64,000 nucleotides of DNA, from NCBI RefSeq assembly GCF_017901175.1, contig NZ_CP072793.1, positions 1,550,001 through 1,614,000 of the forward strand, given 5' to 3'. The notes beneath the pieces are model-generated. The model saw only the letters and a program-made list of their open reading frames with translations. It searched no databases and was not told the DNA's origin. Origin of the DNA: Thiothrix unzii. Lineage in GTDB: Bacteria; Pseudomonadota; Gammaproteobacteria; Thiotrichales; Thiotrichaceae. Positions 26,284 to 38,406 of this stretch are shown piece after piece. The translations under genes were made by a program, and so were the position numbers. How positions within the stretch are numbered: the stretch's first letter is position 1; the number at the start of each line of letters is the position of its first letter.

Positions 26284-27601
26284 GCGCCAATGCCCGTAGT
26301 AAACCGCGTGCTTTATGGCGGGTTTCGCGTAGTTCGTTAGGTGCAATGGAATCAATCACAATGCCCGCGCCAGTGCGAAACGTAAGCTGGTTGCCGCTCA
26401 ATGTCATGGTTCGGATTAAAATATTCAAGTCCATGTCGCCATTATGATTCAAATAGCCGACGGAGCCGGTATACGCACTGCGCGGCACTTGCTCCAGTTC
26501 CGCAATGATCTCCATGCAACGTACTTTAGGACAACCAGTAATCGTTCCACCCGGAAAAACCGCGCGAATCACTTCCCCCGGCGTTGTGCCTTGGCGCAAT
26601 TTACCGCGCACGTTGGACACGATGTGATGAACATGCTGATAGCTTTCAACCACCATTAGCTCATCCACCTTGACCGTACCGTAGTCGCAAATACGCCCTA
26701 AATCATTGCGCTCCAAGTCAATCAGCATAATGTGTTCAGCGCGTTCTTTAGGGTGTGCAATTAATTCTTCGAGTAACGCCTGATCGCGTGCGGCATCTTC
26801 ACCGCGCGGACGGGTTCCGGCAATAGGTCGGGTGTCTACCCAGCCTTGTTCTACACGCACCAAACGTTCCGGCGAAGAGCTGATAATCGCGAAATCATCA
26901 AAATGGGCGAAACACGCAAACGGTGCAGGATTTTTCTGGCGCAAAACTGCGTATAACTCGGCGGCACTGTGCGTAGATTGCAATTCACCGTGCCAACCGC
27001 GCGACAAATTCACTTGAAATACATCGCCTGCTGCAATGTAATCCCGAATGCGTTCCACCCCACTTTCAAATTTTTCCGGTAAATCTTCGCTGATACGCAC
27101 ATCAACGGCGGTGGTGTTGGTGCGCCCTACCCCGCACTCTTTAACAAATTCGAGCAAATCATCCAACAATGCGGCGTATTCATCCTCAATGATTGCAATA
27201 GTTTCTCGTTGATGATGATCCACGATAATCGCGGCAGGAATGCGTACTGCTAAGGCAATAGGCAAGCCATCAGTGGCAGTGGGCAATTGTAAACTCGGCT
27301 CTAACTGCCCTGCCAACTCGTAACCAAGGTATAAAAACCAACCACCACGAAACGGTAAATCTTGGATGTCGGTGTTGTTTTGCTGCACGGCTGTATTGTG
27401 CCAAGCGGCATCCAGTTGCGCACAAAAGTTAGCGTCAGTTAAGGCATTGAGACGCAATGATTGCTGTGGAAAAGCAAATAGCACACTGTAACGGGCATGA
27501 GGGGAAGTAACGACACTTTCCAGCAGGAAAGGATAACGATGCGGATGCTGTTGATGCAGGGCGAGTAAATCATACTCGCCCTTAAAACGTTGAGTAAGCA
27601 A
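26270..27601 (-). CDS. pabB: Aminodeoxychorismate synthase component I
   Basis: 443-residue chorismate-binding enzyme that aminates chorismate. C-terminal catalytic domain shows FQVNLSRGW, SSSPERL, TRPIAGTRPRG and GGTITGCPK, all hallmark sites. It begins with a TTG codon directly after the fabF TGA (TGATTG) and no nearby ATG fits, so start depends on coupling to fabF. The amidotransferase partner PabA is not in the window. Followed by pabC with a 14-base overlap. Confidence 0.93.
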   Translation of the reverse strand: MLTQRFKGEYDLLALHQQHPHRYPFLLESVVTSPHARYSVLFAFPQQSLRLNALTDANFCAQLDAAWHNTAVQQNNTDIQDLPFRGGWFLYLGYELAGQLEPSLQLPTATDGLPIALAVRIPAAIIVDHHQRETIAIIEDEYAALLDDLLEFVKECGVGRTNTTAVDVRISEDLPEKFESGVERIRDYIAAGDVFQVNLSRGWHGELQSTHSAAELYAVLRQKNPAPFACFAHFDDFAIISSSPERLVRVEQGWVDTRPIAGTRPRGEDAARDQALLEELIAHPKERAEHIMLIDLERNDLGRICDYGTVKVDELMVVESYQHVHHIVSNVRGKLRQGTTPGEVIRAVFPGGTITGCPKVRCMEIIAELEQVPRSAYTGSVGYLNHNGDMDLNILIRTMTLSGNQLTFRTGAGIVIDSIAPNELRETRHKARGLLRALAHDLG

Positions 27602-28846
27602 TCAGATTTTCTTGAAAATCAAAGTTCCGTTGGTTCCACCGAAACCAAAAGAGTTGCTCATTGCAATATTGACGTTGGTTTCACGCGCAATATTTGGCAC
27701 GTAATCAAGATCACAAGCCGGGTCTGGCGTGTTGAAATTGATGGTTGGCGGCAATACTTGGTCACGAATAGCCAATACACTGAATACCGCTTCAATACCA
27801 CCCGCAGCACCCAGTAAGTGACCGGTCATGGATTTGGTGGAGCTGACCGCCACTTTGTAAGCGTGATCACCCAATGCACGTTTTACCGCCATTGTTTCGG
27901 CTTTGTCGCCTGCTGGAGTCGATGTGCCGTGGGCATTCACATAATCCACATCACTGGCATTCAGACCGGCATCTTTCATGGCATTGACCATGCAACGTGC
28001 CGCACCTTCACCACCTTCTGATGGCGTGGTCATGTGGTAAGCATCGCTGCTCATGCCGTAGCCAACCAACTCACAGTAAATGCGTGCGCCGCGTTGTTTC
28101 GCAAACTCATACTCTTCGAGTACCAGCACGCCCGCGCCGTCACCCAAAACGAAACCATCGCGGTCAGCATCCCACGGACGGCTGGCAGCTTCTGGGTCGT
28201 CATTGCGGGTCGACAAGGCGCGTGCCGCTGCGAAACCGCCGATACCTAATGGGGTAGAACCCATTTCTGCACCGCCAGCCACCATAACATCCGCATCACC
28301 GTAAACGATCATACGTGCCGCATCGCCGATACTGTGTGTCGCAGTAGCACATGCTGAAACGATGGATAAGTTTGGCCCTTTCAGGCCGTACATGATGGAT
28401 AAGTTTCCCGCCACCATGTTGATAATACTTGCAGGTACGAAGAAGGGAGAAATTTTGCGTGACCCGCCATTCAGGAAGGCTGTGTAGTTACGCTCAATGG
28501 TATCTAAACCACCGATTCCAGATCCCATCAACACACCAATGCGCTCGGCGTTCTCTTCCGTTACTTCCAAGCCGGAATCACGAATCGCCTCAATACCCGC
28601 ACCAATACCGTAATGGATAAAGGTATCCATTTTTTTCTGGTCTTTCGGCTTGATGTATTCATCAGCATTGAAATCTTTGACGTTACCGGCGATTTGCACA
28701 CTGAAACCGCTGGAATCGAACAGATCAGGATTGATACGGGCAATCCCGCTACGGCCTGCTTTGATATTGTCCCAAGCCTTTTCTAACTTAGAACCGACAG
28801 GCGAAACAATCCCCAAACCTGTCACTACTACACGTCGCTTAGACAA
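27602..28846 (-). CDS. fabF: Beta-ketoacyl-ACP synthase II
   Basis: 414 residues; elongating condensing enzyme of type II fatty-acid synthesis. Catalytic triad Cys166 (SACATAT), His306 (NAHGTS) and His343 (TGHLLGAAG) all present. Lies after acpP in the usual fabD-fabG-acpP-fabF order; a terminator-like hairpin in the 70-base gap after acpP may lower its level relative to the carrier protein. Confidence 0.97.
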   Translation of the reverse strand: MSKRRVVVTGLGIVSPVGSKLEKAWDNIKAGRSGIARINPDLFDSSGFSVQIAGNVKDFNADEYIKPKDQKKMDTFIHYGIGAGIEAIRDSGLEVTEENAERIGVLMGSGIGGLDTIERNYTAFLNGGSRKISPFFVPASIINMVAGNLSIMYGLKGPNLSIVSACATATHSIGDAARMIVYGDADVMVAGGAEMGSTPLGIGGFAAARALSTRNDDPEAASRPWDADRDGFVLGDGAGVLVLEEYEFAKQRGARIYCELVGYGMSSDAYHMTTPSEGGEGAARCMVNAMKDAGLNASDVDYVNAHGTSTPAGDKAETMAVKRALGDHAYKVAVSSTKSMTGHLLGAAGGIEAVFSVLAIRDQVLPPTINFNTPDPACDLDYVPNIARETNVNIAMSNSFGFGGTNGTLIFKKI

Positions 28847-28877
28847 ATGAATGCCCCCATCTTACGTCTTAAAAGGA

Positions 28878-28905
28878 AAACCGCAGCCTTGTTAGACTGC
28901 GGTTT
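28878..28905 (-). terminator. Partial terminator/attenuator between acpP and fabF
   Basis: Minus-strand reading: AAACCGCAG, 10-base loop, CTGCGGTTT, then TCCTTTT. The 9-bp stem with a mixed T-tail lies 12 bases after the acpP stop and about 30 before the fabF start. Probably lets acpP be made in excess, consistent with ACP abundance. Also possibly an mRNA-stability hairpin. Confidence 0.55.
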
Positions 28906-28916
28906 CTAGGCAAAAA

Positions 28917-29153
28917 TCAGCCCTGACTTGCTTTGATAAAATCAATCGCAGCTTGCACTGTAGTGATTTTTTCAGCTTCTTCATCAGGAATTTCTGCACC
29001 AAACTCCTCTTCCAATGCCATAACCAGTTCGACGGTATCCAGTGAATCCGCGCCCAGATCGTCGATGAAGGAAGATGTATTGGTTACTTCGTCTTCGCTA
29101 ACACCCAGTTGTTCAACTACGATGGCTTTGACGCGCGCTTCAATATCGCTCAT
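28917..29153 (-). CDS. acpP: Acyl carrier protein
   Basis: 78-residue acidic four-helix protein. The 4'-phosphopantetheine site is Ser37 in GADSLDTVE, followed by the recognition helix [11 protein letters not shown]. Carries acyl intermediates for FabD, FabG and FabF, encoded around it. Length and sequence are canonical. Confidence 0.98.
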   Translation of the reverse strand: MSDIEARVKAIVVEQLGVSEDEVTNTSSFIDDLGADSLDTVELVMALEEEFGAEIPDEEAEKITTVQAAIDFIKASQG

Positions 29154-29234
29154 GGTTTTTTGTTCCTCGTTAATAAAAAATGCTCAGTAGCGGTAGACTA
29201 TTGTATTTAAAACCTGTGCATCATGCCAGCAGGT

Positions 29235-29990
29235 TTATGCCATATACATCCCACCGTTGACATGAATTGTTTCGCCGGTCACGTAAGCACCCAAAGGTGA
29301 TGCTAAAAACAGAACGGCTCCGGCGATTTCTGCCGGTTGCCCCAACCGACCTAACGGAATTCCGTGCAGTAAATTGTTGCGTTGATCTTCAGAAAGTTCG
29401 CGGGTCATGTCGGTATCAATAAAACCGGGTGCTACCACATTGACCGTCACATTACGCGAACCAATTTCACGTGCCAAGGATTTGCTGAAACCCACCAAGC
29501 CCGCTTTCGCTGCGGCGTAGTTAGTTTGACCCGCGTTACCTGACGCGCCCACTACGGAAGAAATCGAAATAATCCGCCCTTTTTTGGCTTTGGTCATGCC
29601 GCGCAGGCAGGCTTTGCTCATGCGGTAAACGGAAGTCAGATTGGTATTGATAATATCATCCCATTCATCATCTTTCATGCGCATCAGCAAGTTATCGCGT
29701 GTAATACCTGCATTATTGACTAAAACGCTAATGCCGCCAAATTCATCGCCCACAGCTTTTACCACCGTGTCGATGGATGCTTTGTCAGCAACGTTTAACA
29801 CCATGCCCTTGCCAGCGATACCTGCTTCGCGCAAATAAGCGGTAATGGCTTCCGCACCTTTTTCGCTGGTGGCTGTGCCAACTACGGTTGCGCCCGCGCT
29901 GCCCAACAGTTCTGCAATACTGCGCCCGATGCCACGGCTTGCACCACTAACTAAGGCGACTTCGCCCTGTAAACTGATTAATGAATTCAT
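29235..29990 (-). CDS. fabG: 3-oxoacyl-ACP reductase
   Basis: 251-residue SDR reducing beta-ketoacyl-ACP with NADPH. Cofactor loop GASRGIG (16-22), NNAG at 92-95, and catalytic Ser145/Tyr158/Lys162 (YAAAK). Its start overlaps the fabD stop by one base, indicating coupled translation, and acpP follows after 81 bases. Confidence 0.96.
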   Translation of the reverse strand: MNSLISLQGEVALVSGASRGIGRSIAELLGSAGATVVGTATSEKGAEAITAYLREAGIAGKGMVLNVADKASIDTVVKAVGDEFGGISVLVNNAGITRDNLLMRMKDDEWDDIINTNLTSVYRMSKACLRGMTKAKKGRIISISSVVGASGNAGQTNYAAAKAGLVGFSKSLAREIGSRNVTVNVVAPGFIDTDMTRELSEDQRNNLLHGIPLGRLGQPAEIAGAVLFLASPLGAYVTGETIHVNGGMYMA

Positions 29991-30940
29991 TACGCTCCCG
30001 CCTCTTCACACAATTTTAATGCTTCTGCCAATGTCGCGCTGTCGTGGATGCAAACCGCACCCATTTTATGGTCGATACGGCGATTTAAACCTGCCAAAAC
30101 CTTACCGGGGCCAAATTCAACAATCGCATCCGCCGCATAAGTCGTTTTCAATGCCATGACGGTATCAACCCAGCGTACCGGGCGGTACAACTGCTGTTCT
30201 AACGCTTGCGCCATTTCAGTAACACTGGTGCGAGCGGTGGCATCCACATTGTGCAAAACCGGCATGGTTGCAGGTGCAAAAGCAGTTTGCCCCAAACGCA
30301 CTGCTAACGCGGTGGCTGCTGGCTGCATCAACGCACAATGCGAAGGCACGCTGACAGATAATTTAATTGCTTTTTTTGCACCCATTGCTGTTGCGGTTTG
30401 AATCGCACGATCCACGGCAGCGGCACTACCAGCAATAACCACTTGTCCCGGCGAGTTAAAATTCACCGCTTCTACCACATCGCCTTGGGCTGCCTGCGCA
30501 CAAGCTTCAATAATTTGTGCATCTTCCAAGCCTAAAATAGCAGCCATTGCACCCGCACCGTCTGCTACTGCATTCTGCATAAGCCGGGCGCGTTCCGCAA
30601 CCAAGGCAACTGCATCGGCAAAATCCAGTACGCCAGCCGCGACCAGCGCGGAATATTCGCCCAAACTATGACCTGCTACAGCAACCGGCAAACAACCACC
30701 CTCACCCAACCAAACGCGCCACACTGCCACGCCTGCTGCCAGCATTAAGGGTTGGGTATTCTCGGTGCTGTTCAATGCTGCTTCTGGGCCTTGTTGCGCC
30801 ATATCCCATAAATCGCGTCCTAAAACATCGGAAGCGGCTTGAAAAGTTTCACGTACTTGTTTGAATTGCTTATCTAAATCAGCCAACATTCCGAGTGACT
30901 GTGAGCCTTGCCCCGGAAAAACCCCTGCGATTGTCATCAT
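29990..30940 (-). CDS. fabD: Malonyl-CoA:ACP transacylase
   Basis: 316 residues; moves malonyl from CoA to ACP. Nucleophile Ser92 in GHSLGE, catalytic His201 in PSHCALM, and the N-terminal FPGQGSQ oxyanion segment at 8-14. First gene of the array here: no fabH, plsX or rpmF precedes it, and a 224-base intergenic region with no recognised operator separates it from divergent infA. Confidence 0.96.
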   Translation of the reverse strand: MMTIAGVFPGQGSQSLGMLADLDKQFKQVRETFQAASDVLGRDLWDMAQQGPEAALNSTENTQPLMLAAGVAVWRVWLGEGGCLPVAVAGHSLGEYSALVAAGVLDFADAVALVAERARLMQNAVADGAGAMAAILGLEDAQIIEACAQAAQGDVVEAVNFNSPGQVVIAGSAAAVDRAIQTATAMGAKKAIKLSVSVPSHCALMQPAATALAVRLGQTAFAPATMPVLHNVDATARTSVTEMAQALEQQLYRPVRWVDTVMALKTTYAADAIVEFGPGKVLAGLNRRIDHKMGAVCIHDSATLAEALKLCEEAGA

Positions 30941-31164
30941 TACCCTACTCCAGCGAAAAATGAACGTTATCTAGGCCAAGCAATACTGGCTCTGGCAACA
31001 AATCCCCCTATCGTAATCAAAAGCGCGGCTTATGAAAACCAACAAAACCCTAAAATAATCACTTAAGCTGCTTAAATACACCCGCTTCCAATAAAAAGAG
31101 CTTGTCATCTGGCGTGCGGCAAGGATAATACGCCGTTTAGTATTTCCCAGTATTTAAAGAGATT

Positions 31165-31383
31165 ATGGCAAAGGAAGATTACATTGAAATGGAAGGCACG
31201 GTACTTGAAACCCTGCCCAACACCACATTCCGCGTAGAATTGGATAACGGTCACGTTGTGAACGCCCATATTTCCGGTCGTATGCGTAAAAACTACATTC
31301 GCATCCTCACTGGTGACCGTGTAACGGTACAGCTCACCCCTTACGACCTTACAAAAGGCCGCATTAGCTACCGCAATAAATAA
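31165..31383 (+). CDS. infA: Translation initiation factor IF-1
   Basis: 72 residues, canonical length; OB-fold S1 domain across the whole protein ([32 protein letters not shown]). Binds the 30S A site during initiation. Stands alone, divergent from fabD and convergent with clpA; the clpA-infA neighbourhood is common in Gammaproteobacteria. Confidence 0.98.
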   Translation: MAKEDYIEMEGTVLETLPNTTFRVELDNGHVVNAHISGRMRKNYIRILTGDRVTVQLTPYDLTKGRISYRNK

Positions 31384-31406
31384 CAATGCGCCCCAAGGGC
31401 GCATTG
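31384..31406. terminator. Bidirectional terminator between infA and clpA
   Basis: CAATGCGCCC (31384-31393), loop CAA, GGGCGCATTG (31397-31406): a perfect 10-bp stem starting right after the infA stop. Minus-strand exit is TTATTTATT, a fair U-tract for clpA; the plus-strand tail is weaker. Confidence 0.65.
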
Positions 31407-31432
31407 ATTGCCATACTTCTTGGTGCAGGTAA

Positions 31433-33721
31433 TCAGGCGGGTAACGCCTCAGTAGTGCCTTGCATCTCGATAGTTAAGCCGTCATCGTCCGCAGAGATTT
31501 CTACCCTGCCGCCCTGACTCAATTCACCAAAGAGAATCGCATCAGCCAATGGCTTTTTGATGTGCTCTTGAATCACGCGCTCCATTGGGCGTGCCCCCAT
31601 CAAACGATCGTAGCCCTTCTGTGCCAACCAATGGCGTGCGGCTTCATCGACAATCAAAACTACCTTTTTCGGCTCAAGCTGTGCTTCTAAACGAATCACA
31701 AACTTGTCCACCACCGAAGCAACCACGCTTGCAGTCAAAGCGTTGAACCCAATAATGCCATCTAAACGGTTACGGAATTCAGGGCTAAAAGTGCGGTTAA
31801 TCGCCTCGGAAGAATCCGTGGTATGGTCTTGCGTGGTAAACCCTAAACTCTTGCGATTCATGTTTTCCGCACCGGCATTGCTGGTCATGATCAAAATAAT
31901 GTTACGGAAATCAACCTTACGTCCGTTCGCATCGGTCAATGTACCGTGATCCATAACTTGCAATAACAGGTTAAACACATCGGGGTGCGCTTTCTCAATT
32001 TCATCCAGCAACAATACTGCGTGCGGATGCTTATTGACCGCATCGGTTAATAAACCACCTTCGTCATACCCAACATAACCCGGCGGCGCACCGATTAAAC
32101 GCGAAACCGTATGGCGTTCCATGTACTCCGACATATCAAAGCGCAGCAGCTCAATGCCTAAACGTTGTGCTAATTGCTTGGATACTTCGGTTTTACCTAC
32201 GCCAGTCGGCCCTGCAAACAAGAATGATCCAATCGGTTTGCTATCATCACGCAAACCCGAACGTGCCATTTTAATCGCAGCAGTAAGCTGACCAATCGCC
32301 TGATCCTGACCGAAAATCACCATTTTCAAATCACGTTCTAAGTTGCGCAATATTTGCATATCAGAACCTGAAACCGATTTTGGTGGAATTCGGGCAATTT
32401 TCGCGACGATTTCTTCAATATCATGCACGGAAATGGTCTTTTTGCGTGAAGCCGCTGGTTGTAACTGGCGATTTGCACCGGCTTCATCAATTACATCAAT
32501 GGCTTTATCCGGTAAATGGCGGTCATTGATGTATTTTGCTGCCAACTCTGCTGCTGCCTTGAGCGCGGGCAGCGTATAGCGCACGTTATGATGAACTTCA
32601 AAGCGTGCTTTCAAGCCCTTGAGAATCTCAATGGTTTCATCGACGCTCGGCTCATTAATATCAATTTTCTGGAAACGCCGCGCCAAGGCACGATCTTTTT
32701 CAAAAATACTGTGGTATTCCTGAAATGTGGTCGAGCCAATGCACTTTAAGTCGCCGCTCGACAACACCGGCTTGATTAAGTTAGACGCATCCATAGTGCC
32801 GCCAGAAGTCGCACCCGCACCGATAATCGTGTGTATTTCATCAATAAAAAGAATCGCGTGCGGCTCAGCTTTAATCTGCTTCAATACGGCTTTCAGGCGT
32901 TTTTCAAAATCGCCCCGGTATTTCGTGCCTGCCAGCAATGAACCCAAATCCAGCGAGTAAATAACTGCATTGCTTAAAATTTCCGGCACTTCCCCGTCGA
33001 CAATGCGCTTAGCTAAACCTTCGGCAATTGCAGTCTTACCGACACCGGCCTCACCCACTAACAGCGGATTATTTTTACGGCGACGGCACAAAACTTGTAC
33101 GGTGCGTTCAATTTCCGCATCGCGTCCGATCAGTGGGTCAATCTTACCTTCCAACGCCATCTCATTGAGATTGCTGGCGTATTTATCCAATGGCTTGGCA
33201 TTATCTTCACCTTCAGCCGCATTCTCGGCGGGAGCTGCTGATGCAGAACTGTCTTCCTGTTTAGGATTAGACGCTTCCGCTGCCCCGTCTTTACGGATAC
33301 CGTGCGCAATGTAATGCACAATATCCAAACGGCTGACCCGGTGACGCGACAGGTAGTAAACAGCGTGGGAATCCGGCTCACCGAAAATCGCCGCTAAAAT
33401 AGCGTCGCCGGTCACTTCACCTTTGCGGGACGATTGCGCACTATAGACCGCACGATGGATAACACGCTGAAAACCCAAGGTAGGTTGCACATCACGTTGC
33501 TCATCACCCACCGGAATTAACGGGGTATTTTCAGCAACGAATTGCTCCAGTTCCCGCCGCAAATACGGAATATCGACATTGCAGGCACGCAACGCATCCG
33601 CAGCACTGGGGTTATCCAGCATCGCCAATAGCAAATGTTCTACCGTTACAAACTCGTGATGACTATCTCGCGCATCACGAAACAGGGTGTTAATTGAGTA
33701 TTCTACTTCCGCGCTCAACAT
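31433..33721 (-). CDS. clpA: ATP-dependent Clp protease ATPase subunit ClpA
   Basis: 762-residue AAA+ unfoldase feeding ClpP. Clp-N repeats (about 1-145), D1 with Walker A GEAGVGKT (about 213-220) and D2 with GPTGVGKT (about 492-499), plus the PPGYVGY pore region. A Ser/Ala/Glu-rich linker (about 150-180) follows the N domain. Start at ATG 33721 (MLSAEVEY), four bases after the clpS stop. clpP is not in the window. Confidence 0.96.
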   Translation of the reverse strand: MLSAEVEYSINTLFRDARDSHHEFVTVEHLLLAMLDNPSAADALRACNVDIPYLRRELEQFVAENTPLIPVGDEQRDVQPTLGFQRVIHRAVYSAQSSRKGEVTGDAILAAIFGEPDSHAVYYLSRHRVSRLDIVHYIAHGIRKDGAAEASNPKQEDSSASAAPAENAAEGEDNAKPLDKYASNLNEMALEGKIDPLIGRDAEIERTVQVLCRRRKNNPLLVGEAGVGKTAIAEGLAKRIVDGEVPEILSNAVIYSLDLGSLLAGTKYRGDFEKRLKAVLKQIKAEPHAILFIDEIHTIIGAGATSGGTMDASNLIKPVLSSGDLKCIGSTTFQEYHSIFEKDRALARRFQKIDINEPSVDETIEILKGLKARFEVHHNVRYTLPALKAAAELAAKYINDRHLPDKAIDVIDEAGANRQLQPAASRKKTISVHDIEEIVAKIARIPPKSVSGSDMQILRNLERDLKMVIFGQDQAIGQLTAAIKMARSGLRDDSKPIGSFLFAGPTGVGKTEVSKQLAQRLGIELLRFDMSEYMERHTVSRLIGAPPGYVGYDEGGLLTDAVNKHPHAVLLLDEIEKAHPDVFNLLLQVMDHGTLTDANGRKVDFRNIILIMTSNAGAENMNRKSLGFTTQDHTTDSSEAINRTFSPEFRNRLDGIIGFNALTASVVASVVDKFVIRLEAQLEPKKVVLIVDEAARHWLAQKGYDRLMGARPMERVIQEHIKKPLADAILFGELSQGGRVEISADDDGLTIEMQGTTEALPA

Positions 33722-33725
33722 AAGC

Positions 33726-34058
33726 TTATGCCTCTTCCATCGTACACAGCAAAGGGTGTTGATGCTCCCGTGCAAACCGGTTGACATGTGCCACCTTGGT
33801 TTCCGCTACATCACGAGTATAGATGCCACAAACGCCTTTGCCCTTAGTGTGGACACTCAGCATAACGCGCGTAGCACCTTCACGATCCATTCCAAAAAAC
33901 ACTTGCAGCACCTCCACCACAAAGTCCATTGGAGTAAAATCATCGTTTAACAGTATAACTTTAAAGCGCGGTGGTTCTTTCACCTCTGGGCGGGATTCTT
34001 GCACCGCTACGCCAGAATCGCGGCTATCGTCGTGAGAGTCTTTATGTTTCTGTGCCAT
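33726..34058 (-). CDS. clpS: ClpS adaptor of the N-end rule
   Basis: 110 residues. Presents N-degron substrates to ClpA. The conserved [20 protein letters not shown] (30-49) and the [16 protein letters not shown] helix-loop are intact, including the His that contacts the N-degron. The first 28 residues are polar and disordered, as usual. Directly upstream of clpA, likely one transcript. A 14-bp-stem hairpin lies 35 bases before its start. Confidence 0.95.
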   Translation of the reverse strand: MAQKHKDSHDDSRDSGVAVQESRPEVKEPPRFKVILLNDDFTPMDFVVEVLQVFFGMDREGATRVMLSVHTKGKGVCGIYTRDVAETKVAHVNRFAREHQHPLLCTMEEA

Positions 34059-34092
34059 TACTAGTTCTACCTAACCCCGTTACGCTGTCGAC

Positions 34093-34125
34093 ACAGCAGT
34101 TATAAACGCTTTTATAAGCTGCTGT
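34093..34125. promoter_or_regulatory. Long hairpin upstream of clpS
   Basis: ACAGCAGTTATAAA (34093-34106), loop CGCT, then TTTATAA and CTGCTGT (34111-34125) with one bulged G: 14 paired bases. It lies in the clpS-nudJ divergent region. It may be an operator, a 5'-UTR structure of clpSA mRNA, or a terminator remnant; there is no T-run on either side. Confidence 0.45.
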
Positions 34126-34247
34126 CACTATCCCCGTCAATTTGGGTTTGTTTTGTCGCATTACAAGCCAATAACCGATTTTTATGAACAACCCCTTAGT
34201 GAAAGTGGTGTAAAATATTCGTTTTAGTTTTTCGAGGACAGTGTTTT

Positions 34248-35826
<1,579 letters not shown>

Positions 35827-35883
35827 ATTATTCTGCACAGCCCTTATGCTGTCAGCACCCTAACCACTAACTGATAGAACCCC

Positions 35884-36522
35884 GTGGAAGCTAACAATCG
35901 AAATCGTACCATTGCCCTTGCAGCACTATTTCAATGTGTCGAAGGTGTCGTGCAAATCGCCACTCGTGGCAATGTTGACAGTGAATTATTCGACAGTTGC
36001 ATCCACAGCGTGCTGCATGACAGTGCCGGTTCACCAGAGGCTTTGTACGGCGGTGTTAATCGCCTCCACACCGGATTACGGGTCTTAATGTATCAACTGG
36101 GCTCCGGCAACTTAACCCCAGAAGGCAAACCCAAAAACATTGAAGCTACCCGCTATGCAGTCAACTTATTGTATTTGGAAAAAAAGCTGCATAACGATCC
36201 TGATATGTTCAAGCAATTACTTGCTCACATTGAAAAAGCCCAGCAACAGCTTGATTTCTTTGCGATGACACACCCCAATATGATTGCGCGACTCGCTGAA
36301 ATCTACAGCAACAGCATCAGTCAGTTAGGCCCGCGCATTATGATTAAAGGCGATCAAAGCCATCTCGCTAACCCGGACAATGCAGCTAAAATCCGCGCAC
36401 TGTTACTGGCTGGCGTGCGTGCCGCCTTGTTGTGGCGACAAGCAGGCGGCAGTCGCTGGAAACTCATTTTTGCACGCGGCGCAATGCAAAAAGAAGCGCA
36501 GCAATTTCTGAAAAATGCGTAA
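35884..36522 (+). CDS. hflD: High frequency lysogenization protein HflD homolog
   Basis: 212-residue all-helical protein beginning with GTG (MEANNRNRTIALAALFQC). HflD is a peripheral inner-membrane protein that in E. coli binds lambda CII; its housekeeping role is unclear. Conserved segments LFQCVEGVVQIA, RYAVNLLYLEKKL and WRQAGGSRWKLIF present. Last gene of the nudJ-mnmA-hflD unit; convergent with pyrF after 13 bases. Confidence 0.93.
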   Translation: MEANNRNRTIALAALFQCVEGVVQIATRGNVDSELFDSCIHSVLHDSAGSPEALYGGVNRLHTGLRVLMYQLGSGNLTPEGKPKNIEATRYAVNLLYLEKKLHNDPDMFKQLLAHIEKAQQQLDFFAMTHPNMIARLAEIYSNSISQLGPRIMIKGDQSHLANPDNAAKIRALLLAGVRAALLWRQAGGSRWKLIFARGAMQKEAQQFLKNA

Positions 36523-36535
36523 TCCAAACGTTGAT

Positions 36536-37222
36536 TTACAACGCTGCATTGATTTGCGCAATCACCGCTAACGGATCGGCAGCTTGGGTAATCGGTCGCC
36601 CTACCACCACATAACTCACTCCTGCGTCACGCGCTTGTGCTGGTGTCATTACCCGTGATTGATCCCCTTGGTCACTGCCTTCTGGACGAATACCGGGTGT
36701 GACCAGCAAAAAATCATCGCCTAAAGCTTTACGCAACAAACCAGCTTCTTGTGCAGAACAGACCACCCCATCCAAACCACTATCCGCAGCCAATCGGGCT
36801 AAATGCAACACCTGCTGGTCAGGATCTGCGTTCACCCCAGTACCTGACAATTGCGCTTTATCCATTGAGGTCAAAACCGTTACAGCGATTAATTTTGGTG
36901 GATTTTCAAAGCCCTGCAAGGCTTGTTGCGCTGCTTGCATCATCTTCGCACCACCCGATGCGTGTACATTAATCATCCAAACACCCAATTGAGCCGCCGC
37001 TTTGCAGGCAGAAGCAACCGTATTGGGAATATCGTGGAACTTCAGGTCAAGAAATACTGCAAACCCCTGCTGCACCAATGCCCTCACGAAATCAGGCCCC
37101 GCCGCAACGAACAATTCAAAACCGACTTTCAATTTACATTGTTGTGGATCCAGTGGTTTTACAAACGCCAAGGCTTGCTCGGCAGTCGGAAAATCAAGTG
37201 CAATAATTAAACGACTCGACAT
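36536..37222 (-). CDS. pyrF: Orotidine 5'-phosphate decarboxylase
   Basis: 228-residue TIM barrel making UMP. Catalytic Asp59-Lys61-Asp64 array in [11 protein letters not shown]; phosphate-binding [14 protein letters not shown] and VVVGRPIT near the C-terminus. Follows lapB by 21 bases on the same strand, the usual lapB-pyrF pair. Confidence 0.97.
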   Translation of the reverse strand: MSSRLIIALDFPTAEQALAFVKPLDPQQCKLKVGFELFVAAGPDFVRALVQQGFAVFLDLKFHDIPNTVASACKAAAQLGVWMINVHASGGAKMMQAAQQALQGFENPPKLIAVTVLTSMDKAQLSGTGVNADPDQQVLHLARLAADSGLDGVVCSAQEAGLLRKALGDDFLLVTPGIRPEGSDQGDQSRVMTPAQARDAGVSYVVVGRPITQAADPLAVIAQINAAL

Positions 37223-37243
37223 AAACGAAACTTCCTAATCGGA

Positions 37244-38392
37244 TTAAACATTGGCAACGCTATCCCACTGATGACAGGCAGGGCAACGCCATAAGTAATC
37301 GTGCATTTTATACCCACAATGCCCGCACTGAAACTCTGGCTGGCTATTAGCTAACCGCTGCAACGCCGTTTGCACTTGCGCCATATCGCAGGTATTACTC
37401 TCTTGCCACACCGAAGCCAACACTTCCGTTGAGTGCGCTAAGGTATTCAACGTGGGTTTACCTTTCAATAAATGCTCGTCAACGTGAGCGTGCATTTCCT
37501 TAAGCTTGCCTAATTTTCTTGCCAATTGTAATAAATAGGCAAACAGGCGCGTGTCTTGCGATTGGGTGAAATGCTGCTTAATAAACTGATACAAATTTTC
37601 CAAAGCATCCTGTTGCGGAAAATCATTGAGCAACTTGCTAAACAACATACCCAATAAACGACTGTCTTTGCTGATAGCCGCCTGATACGTTTTCATCGCT
37701 TCTTGCATCTGCCCGCGTGCGTAAGCAAGATCACCTGCCAACACCAATACCCGCGAAGAATCAGGATACGCTTTCGTGGCTTTTTTCAGGGTTTCTTCGA
37801 CCTTAAACAGGTTGTTTTTTTGCAATTCCTGCGTCGCCAATTCGCAATAATAGTGCGCAATCAAACGTCCATGATCAGACTTGCTGCGCTGCTGGGCGCA
37901 TTGGCTGATTTCAATGGCCTTATCCCATTCGTGTAATTGCTCGTAAATATTGCGCAATGGCTCGCACGCATCTGAACGTTTCGGGTCATCTTTCAATAAT
38001 TCTGTGAAAACACTTTCTGCGCGATCTAACATTCCGGCAGCAAAAAAATCTTCGCCCAGTGCGAGCATTGCAGAGGTACGTTGCGCCTTACTCAAGTCAG
38101 GACGTGCCACTAAGTTTTGATGCACCCGCAAGGCACGGTTAATTTCGCCGCGATTGCGGAATAAATTTCCCAGCAATAAAAAGGTATCGGCAGTGTATTC
38201 GTCAATTTCCGGGTAATTTAAAAATACATCCAATGCTTTATCGGGCTGTTCGCTCAATAAGTAGTTAATACCGCGCACAAAATGCACAGAAATTTGCTTA
38301 CGCTTTTCCTGACGCTCTTTGTAACGTTTGCGAGCAGACTGCCAACCGGAATAAAACGCCAGTGGCAGTAACAAAAATAGAATTTCTAGCAT
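37244..38392 (-). CDS. lapB: Lipopolysaccharide assembly protein LapB
   Basis: 382 residues. N-terminal membrane anchor (1-18), about nine TPR units (about 35-340), and a rubredoxin-type metal site CGHCGYK...CPAC at the C-terminus. LapB steers FtsH-mediated degradation of LpxC and so balances LPS synthesis. Its usual partner gene lapA (DUF1049) is missing between ihfB and lapB; the 72-base gap holds a terminator instead. Confidence 0.95.
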   Translation of the reverse strand: MLEILFLLLPLAFYSGWQSARKRYKERQEKRKQISVHFVRGINYLLSEQPDKALDVFLNYPEIDEYTADTFLLLGNLFRNRGEINRALRVHQNLVARPDLSKAQRTSAMLALGEDFFAAGMLDRAESVFTELLKDDPKRSDACEPLRNIYEQLHEWDKAIEISQCAQQRSKSDHGRLIAHYYCELATQELQKNNLFKVEETLKKATKAYPDSSRVLVLAGDLAYARGQMQEAMKTYQAAISKDSRLLGMLFSKLLNDFPQQDALENLYQFIKQHFTQSQDTRLFAYLLQLARKLGKLKEMHAHVDEHLLKGKPTLNTLAHSTEVLASVWQESNTCDMAQVQTALQRLANSQPEFQCGHCGYKMHDYLWRCPACHQWDSVANV

Positions 38393-38406
38393 GGCCTTTC
38401 AGACAT

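Noticed and set aside
22431-30940. The long fab-pab-mltG-tmk-holB-pilZ array as an unusual operon.
   Set aside because: This gene order with 4-base overlaps is common in Gammaproteobacteria; only the hairpin after acpP was kept as a finding.
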